Notes: a model not told the origin generated them from the letters alone. A stretch of DNA of 63,580 bases from an uncultured Faecalicatena sp. (GCA_948468385.1 CAOKHZ010000026.1:1-63580), one strand, 5' to 3'; numbered from the stretch's first letter, positions 7,944 through 16,664 are shown. Numbers and translations: made by a program.

Positions 7944-9026
7944 TCAGGAAAAGGATACCTCCAGGTGTCTTGTGCCCGTTCCCCTTTTGGGGACGTTGAC
8001 GTACCCGCCCGCCACCAGCCATTCGGCTTCATCCTTTAGCGTCTCGGCGTACGGCCTTGTATGGTAGCCGAGTTCCTTTTCCGCCTTGGAGTAATCGAAC
8101 TGGTTGTTTCTGTCCAGGTTATACACGGCAAAATTGGTCATCATTGGTTTTTCCCCGTTTTTTTCGGCTTTCTTCTCCATTTGTGCCGCCAGTTTGTAAG
8201 CCATCTTGATTGGCACGTAAAAGAAAGGCATCTTACAGCCGCTGGCATCGTGCAGCATTTGGCATACTTCTTTTAACGTCACTTCTTTGTTTCCGAGAAT
8301 GTAACATTCTCCGATACGGCCCTTGTCGGCGGCTTTTACGCACCCGTCCGCCAAATCGCGCACGTCGCACAAGTTAAAAGATCCGCCCATGCCGACTGGC
8401 ATCTGCCCGTTCATGATTTTAATGACGGTACCGGTCGTCTCACCGATGGCATAATCCTTTGGACCCAGGATGCCGCTGGGATGTACGACGCAGGCTTTCA
8501 GCCCCCGTGTCTGGCAGGCATCCAATACTTCCTGGGTCGCGATGGCCTTGGATTGGCTGTAGCATCCCCTCTGTACGATGTCGTTGACCGGGGTGAAACG
8601 AGGCGCTTCCTTGATGGCTATGCCTTTTGGCTGTTCCGGGATGGCTCCCGTGGAGCTTACATAGACCATCTTTTCACATTCCTTGTGTTCTAAGCATTTG
8701 TCAATCATGTTTTTCGTGCCGCCGACGTTGACATCCATCAGTTTCTGGTTGAATTCTGCGTTGGTCGTTACCATGCTCGCACAATGGATGACGATGGACG
8801 TCTTTCCGTCGGGAATGGTGAAAAAGGTTTCCAGAGAGTCTACGTCGCATAAGTTGCCTTCCACGACTTCCACTTCTTTTGGAATGTATTTTACGGATTT
8901 GTCTCCCGGTAGCACGAGTGCCCGCACGCTGTCGCCCCTTTCAAGAAGCGTGTCACAGATATGGCTCCCCAAAAATCCTGCCGCTCCGGTTAATAAGTAA
9001 ATGGTGTTGTTTGTGTTATTTTTCAT
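7944..9026 (-). CDS. NAD(P)-dependent epimerase/dehydratase-like extended SDR
   Basis: The 360-residue protein has the N-terminal nucleotide motif TGAAGFLGSHI, a catalytic YSQSK (Y-x3-K) and VSSTGA serine segment, as in dihydroflavonol-reductase-like extended SDRs. ATG 9026 (MKNNTNNTIYLLTG) follows GGAAGGA; the 32 codons upstream do not resemble the family. It is the last gene of a reverse-strand cluster with a sugar symporter and a zinc dehydrogenase, so it may act on a sugar or polyol derivative. The substrate is not evident. Confidence 0.82.
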   Translation of the reverse strand: MKNNTNNTIYLLTGAAGFLGSHICDTLLERGDSVRALVLPGDKSVKYIPKEVEVVEGNLCDVDSLETFFTIPDGKTSIVIHCASMVTTNAEFNQKLMDVNVGGTKNMIDKCLEHKECEKMVYVSSTGAIPEQPKGIAIKEAPRFTPVNDIVQRGCYSQSKAIATQEVLDACQTRGLKACVVHPSGILGPKDYAIGETTGTVIKIMNGQMPVGMGGSFNLCDVRDLADGCVKAADKGRIGECYILGNKEVTLKEVCQMLHDASGCKMPFFYVPIKMAYKLAAQMEKKAEKNGEKPMMTNFAVYNLDRNNQFDYSKAEKELGYHTRPYAETLKDEAEWLVAGGYVNVPKRGTGTRHLEVSFS

Positions 9027-9192
9027 GATTGTTCCATCCTTCCTAATGTGTACTTTGTGAATGTGTTGCCGCGCGAGGCATAAAAGACCGGGCGGCAACG
9101 ATTGGCTGTTTGCTCTTTCCATGCATTAGGATAGGATGGAACTATTTTTTTAATGTTGAAGAAGTGTTAGAGAAATATGAAATGATAATATT

Positions 9193-10557
9193 TCATCCTC
9201 TTTTTCCATTTTTTAAGTCTTCCACGATTTCATTGTACCGCTTTTTGTTCAGGCGGTAGAAAAATAATACGATGGCCGTCACGATCCACAAAATCCCGGG
9301 AATCGTGGTAAAGGAATGCCTCATGACACTAAGCACCGCAGGATTTTGTACCTGATTGGCGACATACCCGTATTTTCCGAGTAATGCCGCGAGGAGGGCG
9401 GTGCCGATCGCCATCCCGACTTTGTTCCCGAGGGAAACAAATGCATATTGGAATCCGTCATTTCGCAATCCCGTCTTCCATTCCCCATATTCTACACAAT
9501 CGGGGATAATCGCATAAATCGCGGTGTTAAAACCGGAAAAGAAAAATTGCGTGATTCCGGATAACGCATAAAATTCGATGGGAGCTTCCCTCACGTTAAA
9601 GAAGAAAAGGCAAAGCATGGAAATCCCCGTAAGTAGCGCGAAGACGGACGCGGTACGTCCCTTGTTGTTCAGCTTGCGAAATACCGGCTGAAAACATGCG
9701 GCTCCGATGATGGACGGAATGATGATGCACATGGAATAGGTCGTGTAATAAGACGCGTCTCCTTCCACGTAGGTGAAATAGTACAAAATGTCCGCGTTCC
9801 TTCCATATAAGGTAAAGCCGAACAGTACCTGCCCAATCAGTGCCAATATGTAGGGCCTGTTTTGTAATACCGCCTTTAATTGTACCTTGAGTGATATCTT
9901 TTCCTTTTCCGGCGTAATCACGGATTCCTTCGTCTTGGCAAAACAGAAGAAATGGCAGGCGGCAAAAATGCATCCATATATGATTGCCACGTACAAATAG
10001 CCGTCTTTCGCACCATGGCTGCCCAGCTTACTGATAAGCGGAACCGTTATGATGTTGATGATTCCGATGGCGATCATTGCGGCGACGGAACGGGATGTAT
10101 TGATTTTTGCGCGTTCATCGATATCCTGCGTCATTGCCCCGCAAAGTGTTCCATAAGGAATGTTTACACACGTATATCCAAGAACCAATAGGCAATAGGT
10201 AATGACCATGTATATGATTTTGGCGGTGCCCGGCCAATCCGGGTGAGCCCAAAAGGTGAGGGCCAGAATGAGCGCGGTGATTGGTGCCGCGATGAGCAAC
10301 CATGGGCGATAGCGTCCCCAACGTGTATTTGTTTTGTCCGTCAAACTGCCGACAATCGGATCGTTGATGGCATCCCAGAATCGGGAGAAGAGCATTAATG
10401 CGGATACTGCCGCCATGCTGATTCCGAAAACATCCGTATAAAATATCATCAGAAAGTTACTGACGAACATCCAGCTAAAATTGCATCCGACATCTCCGAA
10501 ACCGTATGCCAGCTTGCTGATGAATGGTACTTTTCCATTTGTTTCATTGTTTTTCAT
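9193..10557 (-). CDS. GPH-family sugar:cation symporter
   Basis: The 454-residue protein has about 12 membrane helices and signatures of the glycoside-pentoside-hexuronide family: KLAYGFGDVGCNF at the start, DAINDPIVGSLTDKTNTRWGRYRPW (helix 2-3 loop) and PDCVEYGEWKTGLRNDG in the second half. Such carriers import glycosides, pentoses or hexuronates with Na+ or H+. AAGGAGGGTGTC precedes the ATG. It sits between the dehydrogenase (57 bases upstream) and the epimerase-like gene, so the three probably handle one imported sugar. Confidence 0.9.
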   Translation of the reverse strand: MKNNETNGKVPFISKLAYGFGDVGCNFSWMFVSNFLMIFYTDVFGISMAAVSALMLFSRFWDAINDPIVGSLTDKTNTRWGRYRPWLLIAAPITALILALTFWAHPDWPGTAKIIYMVITYCLLVLGYTCVNIPYGTLCGAMTQDIDERAKINTSRSVAAMIAIGIINIITVPLISKLGSHGAKDGYLYVAIIYGCIFAACHFFCFAKTKESVITPEKEKISLKVQLKAVLQNRPYILALIGQVLFGFTLYGRNADILYYFTYVEGDASYYTTYSMCIIIPSIIGAACFQPVFRKLNNKGRTASVFALLTGISMLCLFFFNVREAPIEFYALSGITQFFFSGFNTAIYAIIPDCVEYGEWKTGLRNDGFQYAFVSLGNKVGMAIGTALLAALLGKYGYVANQVQNPAVLSVMRHSFTTIPGILWIVTAIVLFFYRLNKKRYNEIVEDLKNGKRG

Positions 10558-10577
10558 GACACCCTCCTTGAATACCA

Positions 10578-10600
10578 GAATTTTCGCAAGCGAAACTCTT
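10578..10600. repeat. Small hairpin between dehydrogenase and symporter genes
   Basis: TTTCGC (10582-10587) and GCGAAA (10590-10595) form a tight hairpin in the short intergenic gap. On the plus strand it reads CGCAAGCGAAACTCTTT, very like the right-hand end of the repeat element at 54205-54229. It may be a solo remnant of that element or an mRNA processing hairpin. Confidence 0.45.
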
Positions 10601-10613
10601 TATCTCAAAACCG

Positions 10614-11642
10614 TCAGTGTTCCTGGACGCGAATGAGTACTTTCATGGTCGTTTCACGGTTGTCGTCAATATACTGGTAAGCTTTCAAATAATCTTGAAA
10701 TGCAAATGTTTTTGAAATCAATGGTTTCAAATGGACTTTTCCATCGTTTGTCAGTTGGATGGCATCCACATAATCATCATGTCGATACATCATCGTGCTT
10801 TTGATATCCAGTTCGTGGTCATTTGCCACCGCCAGGTCAATCTCGGCCATGCCCGCGAAAACGGCCACGAGGACGATCGTGCTTCCTTTTCGTGCATATT
10901 TGATTGCCTGCCCCATCGTAATGTTGTTTCCGGCACAATCGTAAATGACATCTGCCTTGTCTGGTCCGAAGGCCTTCAGCATCGCTTCCCCAAAATCCTC
11001 GTTTCTGGTGTTTACGCATATGTCGATTCCGCATTCTTTGGCCTTTTCAAGGCGCAGGTCGCTGACATCCGTAATCATGACCTTTGCCGCGCCCATTCCC
11101 TTTGCCGTCTGTGCGACAAGGTTGCCGATTGGCCCCGCGCCGAGCACCGCGATGTTCATTCCGCTTACGTCGCCGACCTGCTTTACACCGTGAACCGCGA
11201 CGGCCAAGGGTTCAATCATCGCCCCTTCCTCGTAGGACATCTCCTGGGGGAGCGGTGTTACTTTCGACGCGTCTACCGCGAAGTATTCGGAAGCCGTACC
11301 AGTCGTCTGGAAGCCCATGACTTTTAATTCCTCGCAGAGATTGTATTTCCCATGGCGGCAGGGATGGCAATGTCCGCAATATACTTGGGGTTCGATGGTC
11401 ACTTTCTGGCCGATGCAAAGTCCGGCGACGTCCGTTCCGACTTTCGTGATTTCGCCGGATACTTCATGTCCCTGGGTTACTGGATATTTTGTAAAAGGAT
11501 GCTTTCCGTGATATACATGAATATCAGAGCCGCAGAGGCCGATATTCATGATTTTGACTAAGACCTGATTTGCGGTTATTTCTGGAATTGGCACTTCCTT
11601 AAAAATGATTTCTCCCGGATTTGTCATTATTTGTTGTAGCAT
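10614..11642 (-). CDS. Zinc-dependent medium-chain alcohol/polyol dehydrogenase
   Basis: The 342-residue enzyme has catalytic zinc ligands C37 (GLCGSDIH) and H59-E60 (GHE), four structural-zinc cysteines C89, C92, C95 and C103, and the nucleotide motif GAGPIG. This is the sorbitol/threonine dehydrogenase branch, oxidising a secondary alcohol with NAD(P). AAAGGAGGGAT precedes the ATG. It is first in the reverse-strand unit and has its own promoter with a ROK-type operator over the start, so it is probably induced by the sugar that the symporter imports. Confidence 0.9.
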   Translation of the reverse strand: MLQQIMTNPGEIIFKEVPIPEITANQVLVKIMNIGLCGSDIHVYHGKHPFTKYPVTQGHEVSGEITKVGTDVAGLCIGQKVTIEPQVYCGHCHPCRHGKYNLCEELKVMGFQTTGTASEYFAVDASKVTPLPQEMSYEEGAMIEPLAVAVHGVKQVGDVSGMNIAVLGAGPIGNLVAQTAKGMGAAKVMITDVSDLRLEKAKECGIDICVNTRNEDFGEAMLKAFGPDKADVIYDCAGNNITMGQAIKYARKGSTIVLVAVFAGMAEIDLAVANDHELDIKSTMMYRHDDYVDAIQLTNDGKVHLKPLISKTFAFQDYLKAYQYIDDNRETTMKVLIRVQEH

Positions 11643-11668
11643 GATTTTATCCCTCCTTTTGGATTGAG

Positions 11669-11727
11669 TTTTATAAAATGTTTTATTAAAGTGATTGCAT
11701 TATTGCGCAAGTCAGGACATTTGTCAA
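11669..11727 (-). promoter_or_regulatory. Promoter and candidate ROK operator of the dehydrogenase operon
   Basis: On the minus strand TTGACA (11727-11722) and AATAAT (11704-11699) are 17 bases apart. Directly downstream, at 11669-11691, lies an A+T-rich imperfect inverted repeat of two TTTTATAAAA-like halves. Nearly the same sequence sits in the same place relative to the promoter of the adjacent ROK regulator gene (13039-13060). The shared site is very likely the operator. Confidence 0.78.
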
Positions 11728-11874
11728 TGACATATGTGGAGATTCTACTTATTGCACAATGATTTTGACAATTTTCTGGGCTAGAAAGAATGTTTTTTGT
11801 GCATGTTTTATAGCATTGGTGGATAGATGAAAACGTATCTGTATGCTGACATCATAAATGGGGATATATGCAAA

Positions 11875-11915
11875 ATCCCGGAATGGTTTCGCGTTGTGCG
11901 TTTCCGTTCCGGGAT
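11875..11915 (-). terminator. Terminator of the ROK regulator gene
   Basis: ATCCCGGAA (11875-11883) pairs with TTCCGGGAT (11907-11915). On the minus strand the hairpin is followed by TTTTGC, just after the ROK stop codon. Confidence 0.75.
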
Positions 11916-11918
11916 GTC

Positions 11919-13025
11919 TCACGAGATATTCTTTATGAATTCATAGAGGAAATGCTTTGCCGCCCCTACCGCGGACGCTTCTTTTTTGTAAGAACAATTT
12001 TTTAAATACCGGATGTCATGGTCAAAGCCGTTGTAAGACAGTACCTTTTCGCCCAACGGAATCATGTAGTCCGAGAGGTATCCTCCCACTTCGCCGCCGA
12101 GTATCATGTCCATGTCGTAGGCCATTCGCAAATTTGATATGAGAATGGCAAGGTCATTCAAGTATTTCTCCCATTTGTTCATGGCGGCAGGATCGTTTTG
12201 TTCCACTTGTTTCATGAATTGTTCCAAAGTATATTGCGTTCCATCCGTAAGGACGCTCGCCGCACAATAGGCATCCGCGCATCCGTGTTTGCCGCAGTAG
12301 CACGTTTTCCCGTTGGGAACCAATATCATATGGCCAAATTCTCCCGCTTTTTGGTTTTGGCCGGGGAATAGGTGGCCGTCAATGCAGAATGCGCCTCCCA
12401 GCGTGTTATTTAATGAAAGGTAGATTGCGTTCTGATATTGATGCAGGTCTTCGGCCAACATGGCGGCATTCGCGTCATTTTCAAAATAAACGGGAAATGG
12501 GAAGGCTTGTTCTAAAAAGCTCAGGCTAAAATTTTCAACTTGCAGGGCATGGGACTTTATAATCAAATTTTCTTTTTGATTGATGATTCCTGGAATCGAG
12601 ATGCCGATTCCGAGGAGCCTGCCCTGGTTTTTCATGTTTTTTAAAAAATGCTTTGTCATTTGGGATAGTTTGGTGCAGTATGACATGTCCGTGGAGAACT
12701 TAAGGCGTGTTCGTTCTACTTTTTCGATTTCACATTTCAAATTGACCAGGACCATTCCGACATGGTTGGCCGTAATCACGATTCCCATTGCGTAACGGTG
12801 GGAGGGGTTGATTTCCAGGCTCTTCGCCTTTCGTCCGCCCGTGGACTCATATTCTCCGGTTTCAACAAGGACTCCTTTGTCCATTAATTCGTTTACGTTT
12901 GTGAGAACCGTGGGCATGCTCAAGCCCAGTTCCTTTGCAAGCTCGGTTTTCGAAGTGATCTTGTTGTTGATGACGTAGTTTAGGATTTTGGATTTTGTGA
13001 TGCTCTTTTTTTCAAGTTTGTCCAC
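11919..13025 (-). CDS. ROK-family transcriptional repressor (NagC/XylR-like)
   Basis: The 368-residue protein has an N-terminal winged helix (about 18-55, SKTELAKELGLSMPTVLTNV) and a ROK sugar-binding domain with the zinc signature GHM...CYCGKHGCADAYC. The start is GTG 13025, preceded by AAAAGGAG. In this family sugar binding lowers DNA affinity. It lies directly upstream of the dehydrogenase-symporter-epimerase unit on the same strand, and both share a candidate operator placed over the transcription start, so autoregulation together with control of the catabolic genes is the natural reading. Confidence 0.9.
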   Translation of the reverse strand: MDKLEKKSITKSKILNYVINNKITSKTELAKELGLSMPTVLTNVNELMDKGVLVETGEYESTGGRKAKSLEINPSHRYAMGIVITANHVGMVLVNLKCEIEKVERTRLKFSTDMSYCTKLSQMTKHFLKNMKNQGRLLGIGISIPGIINQKENLIIKSHALQVENFSLSFLEQAFPFPVYFENDANAAMLAEDLHQYQNAIYLSLNNTLGGAFCIDGHLFPGQNQKAGEFGHMILVPNGKTCYCGKHGCADAYCAASVLTDGTQYTLEQFMKQVEQNDPAAMNKWEKYLNDLAILISNLRMAYDMDMILGGEVGGYLSDYMIPLGEKVLSYNGFDHDIRYLKNCSYKKEASAVGAAKHFLYEFIKNIS

Positions 13026-13038
13026 TATGCAATCTCCT

Positions 13039-13090
13039 TTTATAAAATGTTTTGTAAAAGTATCATATGCCTTTTTGGGGGATTTGTAAA
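13039..13090 (-). promoter_or_regulatory. Promoter and operator of the ROK regulator gene
   Basis: On the minus strand TTTACA (13090-13085), 17 bases, TATGAT (13067-13062). The site at 13039-13060 consists of TTTTATAAAA and TTTTGTAAAA-like halves and matches the dehydrogenase operator at 11669-11691, in the same position downstream of the -10 box. It also abuts the ribosome binding site. Confidence 0.78.
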
Positions 13091-13141
13091 GAGTTCTTTT
13101 CGATTTTTAAAGATTGACATTGAAATGATAAGATTTTGCCC

Positions 13142-13237
13142 CATGATGTCCATGGATTGCTACGCACTTCGTGTTCCCGCAATCCTGGCATCATCATGAT
13201 AAGGGGGCGCATGGTTTATCTTGCTATTCCATGCGCC
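13142..13237. repeat. Two consecutive intergenic stem-loops
   Basis: The first stem joins CATGATG...GGATTGC (13142-13160) to GCAATCC...CATCATCATG (13179-13198), with the loop TACGCACTTCGTGTTCCC. The second is a perfect GGCGCATGG (13206-13214) / CCATGCGCC (13229-13237). The second is followed by TTTACC on the plus strand but by no T-run on the minus strand, so neither is a clean terminator for the flanking reverse-strand genes. Confidence 0.6.
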
Positions 13238-13271
13238 TTTACCTTCTTACTTTAGTTAATTTGTTTGTCGA

Positions 13272-14132
13272 TTATGCAAATTGCATGACTTCTGCTTCGA
13301 TTTCCTTCAATTCTTCCATTGACAGAGACGGTATATAACGTGCGATTTTTTCAAGTGACATTTCTCCGTCCTTGATCATTCTTTCGGCAGTTTCCCTATC
13401 TGCGTCATGCCGTTCACTTTTGACATACATTTTTAGTATCTCTTTTTCGTTAAACAAGCTCATCATAATCGTCACGACCTCCTTTTCTCGTTGTGCCAAA
13501 TATTCTTTTAAAATGTTCCTGCTTTTGCATATACGAATCGTTTCCATAACCGCTTTTTGTGTCATTCCATGTTGCCTTGTTTGTTCATTAAAAACCTTGC
13601 AGAAAATAATGTATTGGTTTATGATATCGTCTTTGTCATTTTCATAGATAACCGTGGCTTTTATTTCAAGGTCGATGTCTGCGTCTTTAAAAAATTCTTT
13701 GGACAAGGATATCTTATCGGGCTTTCGTCCTTTGTTTCCTATGAAAATCACATAAAGTTCTGGTCTCGGCATTTTCACCTTTTTGCTTTTGTAGTAGTTT
13801 TGGCTGGTGCGCTGAAAATACTCATGATAACTTTGTGCCAAATACAGCAAAATTCTTACCAAAATATTCATCGTCCATGTGGACTGTGCTTCTATAAGTA
13901 TCATCAACTTATTATTAATAATGAAACCTAAATCATTATAAAGATTGTCAGTCAATATATTTTCTATTGTAACATTAGTCAGTGAATCTTCTGTTGCGTC
14001 GTTATCTTCTGGATGGAGTGTTTTGTACAATTCCAATAAATAGCGTTTGTTCTGAAAAAGATCTAGGAACACGCTGTTTTTTGCAGTACGCTTTGCCATG
14101 ATTTCTTGTGTTTGTGTTGTATCGTTTTGCAC
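13272..14132 (-). CDS. Rpn-like PD-(D/E)XK nuclease / transposase-family protein
   Basis: The 286-residue protein begins KRTAKNSVFLDLFQNKRYLLELYKTLHPED, has LMILIEAQSTW (the E-x-Q catalytic segment of this PD-(D/E)XK group), RPELYVIFIGNKG, and a C-terminal part ending in short helical segments (AERMIKDGEMSLEKIARYIPSLSMEELKEIE). This is the widespread Rpn/PD-(D/E)XK family of recombination-promoting nucleases, often multicopy in Lachnospiraceae. The start is GTG 14132 after GAGAGGTGAT. It is clearly A+T-richer than its neighbours, consistent with lateral acquisition. Its function here is uncertain. Confidence 0.8.
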   Translation of the reverse strand: MQNDTTQTQEIMAKRTAKNSVFLDLFQNKRYLLELYKTLHPEDNDATEDSLTNVTIENILTDNLYNDLGFIINNKLMILIEAQSTWTMNILVRILLYLAQSYHEYFQRTSQNYYKSKKVKMPRPELYVIFIGNKGRKPDKISLSKEFFKDADIDLEIKATVIYENDKDDIINQYIIFCKVFNEQTRQHGMTQKAVMETIRICKSRNILKEYLAQREKEVVTIMMSLFNEKEILKMYVKSERHDADRETAERMIKDGEMSLEKIARYIPSLSMEELKEIEAEVMQFA

Positions 14133-14235
14133 ACTATCACCTCTCTTTTTTTATTTGGTAGAGGGTAGAGTATAGGTTACTTCTACTACATTTCAATTAT
14201 ACAAAAAAATACGCTTCTTTACAATAAATTTTTTG

Positions 14236-14286
14236 TTGACTTATTACAAAAGCAGTAGTACAATTTAGAAAGGTTCAAAATTGAAC
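14236..14286 (+). promoter_or_regulatory. Promoter and MarR operator
   Basis: TTGACT (14236-14241), 17 bases, TACAAT (14259-14264). The inverted repeat GTTCAA-AA-TTGAAC (14273-14286) covers the expected transcription start, a typical arrangement for an autoregulated MarR-family gene, which begins at 14319. Confidence 0.78.
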
Positions 14287-14318
14287 TATACAAAAATAGA
14301 TAAAAAGGAGGAGGGTGA

Positions 14319-14780
14319 ATGGAGATTCAGGAATTTTCCAATATTTTGGAATTGGCTGAAAATTCCATGTCTGCATATGAAAAGCTATGCAGACCCGTAT
14401 GCCGGGAGTTGGGAATAAATCAGACGGCTTTTGACATTTTGATGTTTTTGGCGAATAACCCACAGTACCAGACGGCGAGGGACATCGTAAAGGTGCGGCA
14501 CTTGAAACCGAACCTCGTGTCCTTTCATGTGGAGCGGCTGGTGCAAGAGGGGTATCTTGTGCGCGAGGGCGTGCCGGGCGACCGCCGGAAGGTGCGGCTT
14601 TTGTGCACGGAGAAGGTGAAGCCCGTGGTCAAGCAAGGGCGTGAGGCGCAGAGACGTTTTTTTATGCGCATGACGCAGGGAATCGGCGAGGAGGCGTTGC
14701 GGCAGCAGCGGGAAGTGATGGCGGCGATTTGTAAAAACGTGGAAAGCATGTTGGACGAGGAGCAAACGTCAGATACGTGA
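14319..14780 (+). CDS. MarR-family transcriptional regulator
   Basis: This 153-residue winged-helix protein has the MarR layout: dimerisation helices at both ends and a central DNA-binding part (TARDIVKVRHLKPNLVSFHVERLVQEGYLVREGVPGDRRKVRLLCTEK, about 47-92). AAAAGGAGGAGGG precedes the ATG. It is followed 39 bases later by a TSUP-type membrane protein that it probably controls from the palindrome at 14273-14286. The ligand is unknown. Confidence 0.88.
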   Translation: MEIQEFSNILELAENSMSAYEKLCRPVCRELGINQTAFDILMFLANNPQYQTARDIVKVRHLKPNLVSFHVERLVQEGYLVREGVPGDRRKVRLLCTEKVKPVVKQGREAQRRFFMRMTQGIGEEALRQQREVMAAICKNVESMLDEEQTSDT

Positions 14781-14819
14781 AAGACGTGACGCGGGTATGC
14801 GAAAAGGAGGTTGTTTGAA

Positions 14820-15596
14820 ATGGAAATTTTGGTGATGGTTTTGGTGACGTTTTTTGCCGGGATGGGCGCGGGGCTTGGCACCGGTTTTGCCGGGATGAGC
14901 GCGGCGGCGGTGATTTCACCGATGCTGATTACGTTTTTGGGGATGGAGCCGTATGCAGCGGTGGGCATCGCGTTGTCCTCGGACGTGCTGGCGAGCGCGG
15001 TTTCGGCCTATACCTATGGAAAAAATAAAAACCTGGACATAAAAAATGGACTGGTGATGATGGCCAGCGTGCTTGTCTTTACCGTGGTGGGAAGCTATGT
15101 TTCGAGCCTGGTTCCAGCACAGACGATGGGCGGGTTCTCGGTGTTCATGACGTTTATTTTGGGAATCAAGTTTATCGTCAAGCCCGTGATGACGACGAAG
15201 GAGGCCATGCAGGCGGTCGATGCGAAAAAGCGGATTGTCCAGTCCATCCTGTGCGGTGTCATGATTGGATTTATCTGTGGATTTGTCGGTGCGGGAGGCG
15301 GCATGATGATGCTGATGATTTTGACAACGGTGCTTGGCTACGAGTTAAAGACGGCGGTCGGGACGAGCGTGTTTATCATGACGTTTACGGCATTTACCGG
15401 GGCGGCATCCCATTTTGCCATTGACGGGGTGCCGAATTGGCCGGTATTTATACTTTGTGTCATCTTTACGCTGCTGTGGGCGAGAATCGCGGCGCGGTTT
15501 GCCAATAAAGCGACCCCGAAGACATTGAACCGGGCAACGGGCGTGGTACTGGTGGTATTGGGCATCGTGATTTTTACATTTCAGGCTTTGACGTGA
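14820..15596 (+). CDS. TSUP-family anion exporter (TauE/SafE-like)
   Basis: The 258-residue membrane protein has about eight helices and the two-half architecture of the TauE/SafE family, with the glycine-rich FFAGMGAGLGTGFAGMSAA near the start and the paired CGFVGAGGGMMMLMIL in the second half. Members export sulfite, sulfoacetate or similar organic anions. I chose ATG 14820, nine bases after AGGAGG; a TTG at 14811 lies too close to that box. It is the second gene of a MarR-controlled pair, so the substrate may be the MarR ligand. Confidence 0.85.
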   Translation: MEILVMVLVTFFAGMGAGLGTGFAGMSAAAVISPMLITFLGMEPYAAVGIALSSDVLASAVSAYTYGKNKNLDIKNGLVMMASVLVFTVVGSYVSSLVPAQTMGGFSVFMTFILGIKFIVKPVMTTKEAMQAVDAKKRIVQSILCGVMIGFICGFVGAGGGMMMLMILTTVLGYELKTAVGTSVFIMTFTAFTGAASHFAIDGVPNWPVFILCVIFTLLWARIAARFANKATPKTLNRATGVVLVVLGIVIFTFQALT

Positions 15597-15603
15597 AAGA
15601 AAT

Positions 15604-15628
15604 GGGGCTGTCGGAAAATGACAGCCCC
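15604..15628. terminator. Terminator between convergent genes
   Basis: GGGGCTGTC (15604-15612) pairs with GACAGCCCC (15620-15628). GTTATT follows on the plus strand. It separates the TSUP gene from the convergent SDR gene. Confidence 0.75.
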
Positions 15629-15656
15629 GTTATTGATTTGAATATCGCTTTTTGCT

Positions 15657-16664
15657 CTACATGTTGTCCAATTCGTTTAGCATTTCGTTTAACGTTCCTT
15701 CCGGCAGGCCGAACATGGGCGCGATTTGCTTGAGCGTCATTCCGTATGCCTGCTTTAGCTGGGCGTTGGACGAGAAGCCGGGAAGGTATTTTTCCACGAT
15801 GGCCCTGCTTGCTTCATTTTCCACCAGTGCGGCAATCGTGCTGTTGGAACCAAGCGAGGCACCCGTCACGATTTCAGGATGCCGCCAGGTGCTTACATTT
15901 TGGTGTCCGGCACTTAAGGCACCGTCAACCGGAATGGCCGCCCCCGTTATGTACCTTGCCATGCCGCTGGCTAAAAACAAGGCCAGATAGGCGCATTCAT
16001 TGGGATTTCCCATGCGTCCTGCCGGGCAGTCTTTGGCAAACATGTCCAAAGCGGCGTCAGGCGCGTCGCCGAAAATGCTGGTCTGGGTATAACCCGGACA
16101 GATGGCGTTGACCGTGATGTTGTACGGGGCGTAATCCAGTGCGGCCGATTTTGTCATTCCCACGATGCCGTGCTTGGTGGCCGTGTAAAGTGCTTGTCCC
16201 CGTTGAGCCATGATTCCCGCCACGGAAGCGACGTTGATGATGAAGCCGCCCTCAGAGTGGGATTTTAAAATTGCTTCTGCGGCATATTTCATACCGATGA
16301 AGACGCCTTTGCTGTTAATGTCAAAAATTTTATCATAGTCTTCGTCCTCATATTCATGAAGAGGGATTCCGCCCATCCCTATGCCTGCGTTGTTGACGAT
16401 TCCGTCGAGACGGCCAAAGGTTTCGAGTGTTTTTGCAATCAGGCTCTTTATGTCCTCTTTTTTGCCGCAGTCGGCTTTTACGAAGATGGCTTCGCCTCCG
16501 TTTTCCACGATTGATTTTGCAACGGCCTCTCCTTGTGCTTCACTTCTTGCCGCACACACGACTTTCATGCCATGCTCCCCATAAATTTTGGCGGTAGCCT
16601 CGCCGATTCCGCGCGTTGCGCCGGTTACAATCACCACTTTGCCCTTTACGCTTGAAAAATCCAT
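15657..16664 (-). CDS. Short-chain dehydrogenase with a C-terminal extension
   Basis: The first 250 residues are a classical SDR: TGATRGIGEATA nucleotide motif, NNAG, the catalytic serine segment NVASVAG, and YTATK (Y-x3-K). The chain continues for about 80 residues beyond the usual length (HQNVSTWRHPEIVTGAS...), ending in a helical module with TLKQIAPMFGLPEGTLNEMLNEL that looks helix-turn-helix-like. AGAAAGGAG precedes the ATG. It diverges from a TetR-type gene that may regulate it. Substrate unknown; bile-acid or steroid and other hydroxyacyl substrates are possible for this subfamily. Confidence 0.85.
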   Translation of the reverse strand: MDFSSVKGKVVIVTGATRGIGEATAKIYGEHGMKVVCAARSEAQGEAVAKSIVENGGEAIFVKADCGKKEDIKSLIAKTLETFGRLDGIVNNAGIGMGGIPLHEYEDEDYDKIFDINSKGVFIGMKYAAEAILKSHSEGGFIINVASVAGIMAQRGQALYTATKHGIVGMTKSAALDYAPYNITVNAICPGYTQTSIFGDAPDAALDMFAKDCPAGRMGNPNECAYLALFLASGMARYITGAAIPVDGALSAGHQNVSTWRHPEIVTGASLGSNSTIAALVENEASRAIVEKYLPGFSSNAQLKQAYGMTLKQIAPMFGLPEGTLNEMLNELDNM

